This document shows positions 51,501 through 64,000 of a DNA stretch of 64,000 nucleotides, piece by piece; the stretch's first letter is position 1; each line of letters begins with the position of its first letter. This DNA comes from Theobroma cacao (lineage: Eukaryota; Streptophyta; Magnoliopsida; Malvales; Malvaceae), in assembly GCF_000208745.1 (NCBI RefSeq), contig NC_030858.1:3020566-3084565 (forward strand). Reading direction: 5' to 3'. The position numbers were made by a program, and so were the translations under genes. The notes under the pieces are model-generated. The model did not search any database, was not told the DNA's origin, and saw nothing but the letters and a program-made list of their open reading frames with translations.

Positions 51501-52567
51501 GCATACAACAAAGTTTGGATATCGGGCAAAATCAGTTAAAAGCAACACATGCATTCAGTTCACTCTGTCTCGCCATTTGTTGAATTTCCTGCAAGGCAAC
51601 AGTCACAAGGTAGCTCACTGATGATGATGGCTAGTAACAGTATCACTAACTGGTTCCATCTCTTCTGCATCCTCAAAGCGTTGATCGGTGATTTGAAGCT
51701 TCAATAGGCTCCGTATTTAGCTCAACAGAAAACAAAGTATCCGCTTGGATAAATCTAAAACCTCGTTACATTCTGAATCTGAGTCCTCGCACTCATGTTC
51801 ATCAGCTTCAGTTTCAATCTGAGTGTGATTACAGGGAGGAGGGCAGGCCTTTGGATCCCTTGAAACGGTGGCAGCAAGAGACATGAACCAACGGCGTAGC
51901 CATTTTGCACTGTCCACATCACTCAGCCAAACCACTTGCCGAGTGCGATGGGGATGGAAGGTTGGGCGTGAACAAGCTCCTCACCATTATCTGAATCTAG
52001 AACGGGGCTCTCTGCCACCGTTGCCAGCTCTTGCCATGAACTGCCTAAGCCCTATCACCATTCTCTCTGCTTGGGTCAGGGGTTTTCTCTTTGGAGGGTG
52101 CGGGTTTATTGCTGCATCTAAATAGACAAAGACTCTTATACAATGTTTTGGTCTCCAATCACTGCATCCAGTTCCTCAACTCTTCCCATATTATCCGGAT
52201 GTACTTGTTACCCTGTCATTCGCCACCCTACGGTAATGTGCGCAGACATTTAAAAATTCTATTGCCCTTAAAATTTTTTTTTTTTTGGATGATTAAAAAC
52301 AAAATTAGTAATCTATTTGTCCCATGAAATGCTTTCATTAGATACTGATTACGATTTAATCAGGCATGGATGCATACAGACGTAAAAGAAGTCAAAATTC
52401 TATTAAAATATAATAAGCCAACGCACACAAAATTCACCTGAACAAAGGCCAAGTCCACATAACATATTTCATACTGGTATCTAGTAATTGTCCTGCTCTA
52501 AAGAGTAAAAACCTTAAAAACACAAAATACTACATTAAAACTTATTTGGGGCAAACCCAATGTGGCC
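51501..52567. other. Intergenic with one unrecognised open frame (51717-51935, minus)
   Basis: The minus-strand frame contains LSDVDSAKWLRRWFMSLAAT and an acidic ECEDSDSECNE tract. I do not recognise it, no clear acceptor or start is visible, and it is not continued by neighbouring exons. It could be a gene fragment. The rest is 3' flank of RPS3. Confidence 0.3.
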
Positions 52568-55380
<2,813 letters not shown>

Positions 55381-55466
55381 GTTTTTCAGGGTAATCGAAT
55401 CGAATCGAGAGAAATGCAAAGTCGGGATGCTTCGCCGCTTTGGGAGATAACAGTCCACTGAAAACG

Positions 55467-55475
55467 AAACCCTAA
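55467..55475 (+). promoter_or_regulatory. Telo-box in the RPS3 5' region
   Basis: AAACCCTAA on the plus strand, 87 bp upstream of the minus-strand RPS3 start. Telo-boxes are frequent near transcription starts of plant ribosomal-protein genes. Confidence 0.6.
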
Positions 55476-56284
55476 TAACACTGCTGAGGTTTATATCGTA
55501 GCCATAACAAGAAGGTTTAATCTGACGGTTCTTATCAGATTTTGGCTGTGTGACGTGGACGGTATATGATGCAAAGTTTGACGTCGCTTGTGAGGTGGCG
55601 TTGCATGATGGGCGATGAGGACCGGCCAATTAGACGGTTAAAATATTAGTGTAAACTTTCATAATTATTACATAACCAAATATGCAAAAGGTTTTTTTTT
55701 TTTTAATTTTGCCTTCTGAAAATAATCTTATGCATTGTTCGAGAGAGCACTAATGCTTTATCATGTATAATCAACCGACTTTATAATTAATTAAATCTCA
55801 CAATTTTTTATACTTAAAATAAAAATTAGCACCATTGCTTTTTAAGGGAGGGAAATGCATTTTCAATCAAATCTCAGAAAAGGGTAAGAAAGCATTTTTT
55901 TAAATTAAGTAGAGATAAATATATTTTCAATCAAATTTTAAAGGGATCTTTGTAATTTACCCTATATGAAATTTACTGGTGAGGGAAATACACTGCTTTA
56001 TTGGTACGTTACAATTTGCCACACCTGGTCTGTGCAGATATACCCCCCACCTTAGTTTAGAGGAGAGGGGGGGAAATTGTCTATCATAATGGTTAACTGA
56101 AAAGCTCCTGCCCTTGGTTGGATATAACTAAATTTACAATCCCGGTGTGGCGATCAACATACTACTCCTTATTCTTTGGTACACTTCAAAAATTCTTTGC
56201 ATGAGCAAAACAGGAGGACAAGTGGGTTTTTTTCAATTTGTTCTCTTCTTGGGTGTTAACTTTAGCAGTACTTGTAATCGCGAG
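55476..56284. other. Intergenic, RPS3 promoter and PEX10 3' flank
   Basis: AT-rich. No coding signal. Two related short A/T-rich segments (tcaatcaaatct/tcaatcaaattt near 55863 and 55928) form a weak repeat. Confidence 0.45.
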
Positions 56285-59396
<3,112 letters not shown>

Positions 59397-59571
59397 CTCT
59401 GTTTCAGTTTTGCTGTCTGGATTTGTTCCAAACGAATCGAGTTTCTTTTCAAGTGGAAGAGTATAGAGGACAGACATGGAAAAGAGATTGGAGAAAAACA
59501 AACAAAACGATCTCGTTTCTAAGCAGTGAAAATAGAAGTTAAAAAATTAAAAGAAGAAACAAAACTATTTA

Positions 59572-59643
59572 CGCCGTTGCCGGGGATCGAACCCGGGTCA
59601 CCCGCGTGACAGGCGGGAATACTTACCACTATACTACAACGAC
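59572..59643 (-). tRNA. tRNA-Asp (anticodon GUC)
   Basis: 72 nt on the minus strand beginning GTCGTTGTAGTATAGTGG, with the acceptor stem GTCGTTG pairing CAACGGC (one G-U pair). The anticodon loop is CCTGTCACG with GTC. The B-box is GGTTCGATCC, and the discriminator base is G. There is no intron. A run of T's needed for RNA polymerase III termination is present downstream, since the plus strand has short A-runs around 59540-59560. It lies in the 412-bp gap between the divergent PEX10 and ndhU start codons. Confidence 0.96.
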
Positions 59644-59808
59644 TTAGTTGACAATTTGTACGAGTTTTAACTTAATATATTTAGTAATCCTTCAGTGAAG
59701 ATAATGTTTCTTTGGTTAAAAGGCCATGTCTTATCCCTCTCCTGAAACGGCAATAGAAAACCAATAACGAGAAGCACTGGAGGCGAGTAACAGATAACTG
59801 TCACAGTC

Positions 59809-61293
59809 ATGGCTCTTTCATCCACAGCTGCAACACTGTATTTGCCCCGGAAGAATCTTCATGCTCCAATGCCCAAAAACGGCTCTATGTTGTCAAGTTC
59901 CATCGGTTTTGCAACAAGGCAGAGAAGACTAAGCATTAGGAGCTCTGGTGATGTATCATCCGAGACACCAGCAACCGAAGCAGAATCAGAACAATCCATT
60001 GAAGCTCCGAAAGGACCTCCTTCTTTGATCTCTGCTCTTAATGTTGAACGGGCTCTTCGTGGCATTGGTAAATCATCATCAGCCCTTTTATCTTCTAATT
60101 CTGAGAAGATTTAGGTGTTTTCTGTGCTGTTTAAAATCCTTGTGCATTCACCATTACTGCTGGAAGAAAAAGACTGCACTTAATTGATGAGGTTTTAGGG
60201 TAGAATGCAGCAATAACAGATGCAGATCACTATGGTAGGCTTGGGCTTCAAAGAAAATGCTCTTACGAACAGGTCCCTTCTCAAATCACCACCATAAATT
60301 TTAGTCCCTTAATTCTGACAAACTCTCTTCTTCTTCCTTTTTTTTTCACTTTCTTCCTCATTACTTACTCATGTCCCATTGCTTTTCCAGGTCACGGTGG
60401 CTTACAAAAACAAGGTAGACGAACTCCCGAAGCAGGGGCTGGATGAAGAAGAACTAAGCAAGAAAATGGATCTCTTAAAAGTCAGTCAAGATAACGTGGC
60501 ACTTTTTAAATTTTTCTGTCTCATGTGATTTACACCTCAATAACTAGAAGCTGAAAATCCACCATTGTGTTCACAGGAATCTTACTCGATTTTGTCCTCC
60601 GTGAAAGAAAGAAGAATGTATGATTGGAGCTTGGCAAGAACTGAAGAACCTGGCAGATATGCTTGGCCTTTTGAGGAGGACATCAGCCAAACTCCTACGC
60701 AGGAACCTCCACCACAGGTCCGAACCTAATCCTAAACCTTCCAATAATCAACTTTAATTTTAATTTTCATCAGGAAGAGTATTATTCTTTAAATTTATTA
60801 TTTTTCCTTTTCCTGGTTTTAAAAGAAAATAATGGACGGATTTCTGTGGGATTAGGCAGACAGATTCTTACCGCTTCCATCGTTCCCACATAAAAATAAC
60901 ACAAATGAGAGACAAAATAAAAAGCACAGAATTGCAAAAACCTTGAAATTTGAAAACAAAAATTGAAAGCTTAAAAAAAGTTTTGTCCTTTTATTTGAGT
61001 TTTTCTTTTTAGGTGAACATGAAAAAATGAAATTTATAATTTTAAGTGTTTTTTAGGCTTTGAATTCCGAGTCAATCAAGTCCATGATACTAGCACGCAG
61101 AAGCCCAAGATAGTTTACGAGAAATTCTTTGCTAAATTATGGTACTACTATTTTAAAATTTAAACCATATAAGAGAGTTTTTCCTTTTTGGTTACAGGAA
61201 CCGGAAGACGTGGGTCCAACCAGATTGGTGGGATATTTCATACTGGGATGGTTTATACTCTCCGTCGTGTTATCCATTGCCCTTGCTAGATAG
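59809..61293 (+). CDS. ndhU: NAD(P)H dehydrogenase-like complex subunit U, chloroplast
   Basis: Five exons: 59809-60067, 60211-60272, 60391-60480, 60577-60717 and 61198-61293, giving 215 residues. The N terminus (MALSSTAATLYLPRKNLHAP) is a transit peptide. The centre is a reduced J-like domain (AITDADHYGRLGLQRKCSYE, then VTVAYKNKVDELPKQGL) without the HPD of true DnaJ proteins. SILSSVKERRMYDWSLAR and PGRYAWPFEEDISQ follow. The C terminus is one transmembrane helix (GYFILGWFILSVVLSIALAR). Known: NdhU is a subunit of the ferredoxin-binding subcomplex of chloroplast NDH, which drives cyclic electron flow around photosystem I; the Arabidopsis protein is about 218 residues. It is divergent to PEX10 with a tRNA gene between. 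Confidence 0.92.
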
Positions 61294-62154
61294 GGATGTA
61301 TTTTTATTCTTCTATATATTAATATATATATATATATATAAAAAGAGGATTAAAGCCCAAAATTTTTATAAAAAATCTGATTATTGATTTTTACACGAAA
61401 TCGGCTCAAAAGAATTGCTACCATCATCCTTCTTATGTATCAAGGACCCTGCTTTTGAACGATGATCACCACCAAGTATCCAGAACTATGTATTTCATAA
61501 GCATGCAATCTACATCGAAAATAACAGGCCTTACAGTTTTCTCACACGAATAAGCTCCCTTTTCTCACACGAATAAGCTCCCTTTTCACACACGAATAAG
61601 CTCCCTTTTCAAAACACTACACTTGGGTGAACGTAGGAAACGTTGTGAGTGAATTTTTCATAAAAAAAAAAACAATTTTTGATTTTTTTAAATTAGCCCC
61701 ACCCTCACGAGGAAAAAACGGAACCTTTTTTTTCTTTCATTTTAGAAAAAGAAAAATCTATTTCACATCTTGATAAATGAAATATTAACCCATTTCTAAG
61801 AACCACATTTATAACTGATTACATAGAATTAACCATACCAAAAATTAACATCATTTTCATCAGAAAAAACCATGGTTCCCAATTTCACGTGGTAACGTAG
61901 CAAAACACTATGCCACCAAAGAACATTTTAGACTCATAAACCAGCGTCTCCTTTCAAATAAGAAAAAAAAGGTGAGGGTAGGGGCGGACTATTATCCCTC
62001 CATTTTAAAAATCTCAAACTGAGGAATTTTCTATAATATTCAATTCTACTTGCTATCATAATTATATCTTATTTTGGTAAAAAAATTAACAATATTTCAA
62101 AGACAGACTGACAATATTTTAATGTAGTACTTTGCATTCTAACTGATATGAGTT
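61294..62154. other. Intergenic downstream of ndhU
   Basis: AT-rich; a (TA)n run lies at 61319-61340. No gene seen. Confidence 0.45.
61537..61608. repeat. 23-bp tandem repeat, three copies
   Basis: The unit tctcacacgaataagctccc recurs with gaataagctccc starting at 61548, 61571 and 61594, a 23-bp period. Non-coding. Confidence 0.85.
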
Positions 62155-62477
62155 NNNNNNNNNNNNNNNNNNNNNNNNNNNNNNNNNNNNNNNNNNNNNN
62201 NNNNNNNNNNNNNNNNNNNNNNNNNNNNNNNNNNNNNNNNNNNNNNNNNNNNNNNNNNNNNNNNNNNNNNNNNNNNNNNNNNNNNNNNNNNNNNNNNNNN
62301 NNNNNNNNNNNNNNNNNNNNNNNNNNNNNNNNNNNNNNNNNNNNNNNNNNNNNNNNNNNNNNNNNNNNNNNNNNNNNNNNNNNNNNNNNNNNNNNNNNNN
62401 NNNNNNNNNNNNNNNNNGGTTGTGGGGGGGGGGGGGGGGGCGGGGGGGGGGGGGGGGGGGGGCAGGGGGGGGGGGGA
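62155..62477. other. Assembly gap (N, 62155-62417) bordered by poly-G
   Basis: 263 N's, followed at 62418-62476 by ggttgt and an almost pure G tract interrupted only by single C and CA. Open frames across it are artefacts. Confidence 0.95.
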
Positions 62478-63727
62478 TATATATATTTGTATTTTTTTGT
62501 GATTTGTGAATTTGTGATGTTCCAACCAGCATCACACACCAGATCACAAAACAAAGTAAATGACAAATATATCACCAGGACCAGGAGCGAAGACGCATTA
62601 TAAAATCTAAATCATAACCATTTTGAATAATATATATATTAAAAAAGTTGAAAGAGAATAATTTTTTTCAAAAAAAAATTTAAAGCACAAAAAGACCAGA
62701 TAAAGAGACCATAAAAACAATGTTTACAAATACAAATATATTTTTAAAATGTTAAAAAATTGAAATTATAAATAGATTTTATTGCTAGCAAAAAATATGA
62801 TATTTGCATTTAGAACAATTGGTCAAAATCAAATATATTACTTCGTATTTCACTTCTGCTTTTATAGAAAAATATGAAAATAATTTATGGAGTAAAGCTT
62901 GCAAAAAATCAGAACCTGAACGCGAAAAAAACCAATATTTTAGTCATCGCGCCCAAATCCCTTTTTCTTTTCAAGAAAAAATTCGACTACGTGCATTAAA
63001 TCTGACAAAGAAATCACATGGGCCCATGGACACCTAAAACGGATTACGCGGCCCACTCATTCGTGCCAAAAATAGAAAAACTCAATCAGCTCCCTGGCAG
63101 CCGGATTATAGCATTCACGAAGTTGCTCTATAGAGTGCATAGCGCACAGATGCAACTTATTGAAGAAATATTAACCGGCCATCAGGGGTCTCGTGTCTTT
63201 TTTTCCCCCTCATTTTAACATTTTCTTTTTTTCTTGGAAAAGAAACATACCTTCATCAGCTTCATCAATTTCTGAAAGAAGTTTGGGCAAAGCATTAAAG
63301 TATCCGAACCTAAAATTTAACTTACGCAATGCTCCTCTTTCCTATTGCTTGCCTCCACAGCACAAGCTAGAAATGCAAACATGGTTAGTAGAAGATATTT
63401 AAAAAATAATCCATGAAGCTACTGTCCAAAAGCCGACCACTCAACTAGATCTGTATCAAGAAAACCAACAGAGAATCAAAATTAGAAAGGAACAGCCCTG
63501 TGTTCATCCAGTGCAATGTGCTAAATCCTTTTTTTAAACATATAAAAAGCAATATTATGGAACTAGTAGTAAACCAAGTTAATACATTTACCTCACTGGA
63601 AAGGAAATTTAATTCCAGATTTATCACCTAAATTCTGACATGCAACTTCATATACATATTTACCTCAAAAATCAGATCTGTTGCTTGTTTAGTATACCCT
63701 TTTCCTTTTATAATGGTGATAGTCCTC
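62478..63727. other. Intergenic, no supported gene
   Basis: AT-rich to about 63.0 kb. A minus-strand stretch at about 63245-63352 (AAGCAATAG acceptor-like, FGYFNALPKLLSEIDEADE, AAG|GTATG donor-like) could be an isolated exon, but nothing in phase was found beside it. Confidence 0.35.
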
Positions 63728-64000
63728 TCAATTGTCTTCATCTGACCTCCTGGCCATCTGCCACCTATCATGACTCAAATTGTCACATCGTGTTGTTTTT
63801 GTTTTGTACCCAGAATGCCTGCAACTTCGGCTAGAACCTTTCTCCCTTCTTTTCTTTTTCTGGTCAGTGGAATGGTTTGGTTCCAAACTAGATTCAGAGT
63901 TACTGCAATGTTTCTGGTGCTGTCTCTCAGCATCATGCTTAACTGTCCTTTTAGCTTCTTTCTCTTTATTAGTTGGATAATGGCTCCAACTAGAATCACT
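63728..64000 (-). CDS. 3' end of a partial gene, charged low-complexity C terminus
   Basis: The minus strand is open from the window edge to a TGA at 63728-63730. The peptide is rich in His, Lys, Arg and Ser (YPTNKEKEAKRTVKHDAERQ, EPNHSTDQKKKRREKGSSR, HDRWQMARRSDEDN at the end). Composition and the acidic end suggest a nuclear or RNA-related protein tail, but I do not recognise the family. The upstream part of the gene is outside the window, and an intron inside this stretch cannot be excluded. Confidence 0.4.
   Translation of the reverse strand, partial: SDSSWSHYPTNKEKEAKRTVKHDAERQHQKHCSNSESSLEPNHSTDQKKKRREKGSSRSCRHSGYKTKTTRCDNLSHDRWQMARRSDEDN

Noticed and set aside
62069..62603. Pro-rich and Gly-rich open frames across the gap
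   Set aside because: Made of N's and a poly-G tract, so not real sequence.
63245..63352. Possible isolated minus-strand exon (FGYFNALPKLLSEIDEADE)
   Set aside because: Has acceptor- and donor-like ends, but no in-phase partner exon on either side and no recognised family.

Overview
The window is nuclear DNA from a dicot plant. Evidence: GT-AG introns with plant-like AT-rich intergenic DNA, a nuclear psbX gene with a chloroplast transit peptide, chloroplast NDH subunit U, thermospermine synthase (ACL5), a BIG GRAIN 1-like gene and an RKD-type RWP-RK gene. All spliced gene models below were built by hand from splice signals and reading phase. Each closes in frame with a length close to what is known for its family. 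No RNA evidence was available. Layout: (1) 0.26-5.3 kb holds an extensin-like pseudogene, a conserved plant protein with a PDZ-like C-terminal part, a frameshifted PUL-domain fragment of the PLAA/DOA1 family, and a 5'-truncated LINE-like insertion with poly(A) and a 13-bp target-site duplication. (2) 5.4-16.05 kb is the most unusual part. An RKD-like RWP-RK gene (minus) and an omega-amidase gene (plus) stand head to head. One tandem duplication, from inside the RKD RWP-RK exon to omega-amidase intron 4, produced a truncated omega-amidase and an RKD remnant without its DNA-binding exons. Both truncated copies have decayed, and one intact copy of each gene survives at the outer edges. (3) 16-23.7 kb is gene-poor, with a cluster of G-boxes and a MITE-like palindrome. 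(4) 23.8-42 kb contains a BIG GRAIN 1-like gene, a Raf-like (TKL) protein kinase and an MSL10-type mechanosensitive channel, separated by 5-kb intergenic blocks with AT-rich MITE-like palindromes and a 1.1-kb element with about 320-bp terminal inverted repeats. (5) 43-61.3 kb contains psbX, ACL5, ribosomal protein uS3 (RPS3), PEX10, a tRNA-Asp(GUC) gene and ndhU. (6) The right end has a 263-bp assembly gap bordered by a suspicious poly-G run and the 3' end of a partial gene. The genes do not form one pathway, as is usual in a plant genome. From memory, the order omega-amidase, BIG GRAIN 1-like, MSL10/kinase resembles Arabidopsis At5g12040-At5g12090, which would be conserved microsynteny. RKD-like genes are of special interest because the Citrus gene CitRKD1/CitRWP underlies nucellar polyembryony. 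Whether this is that locus cannot be decided from the sequence alone.
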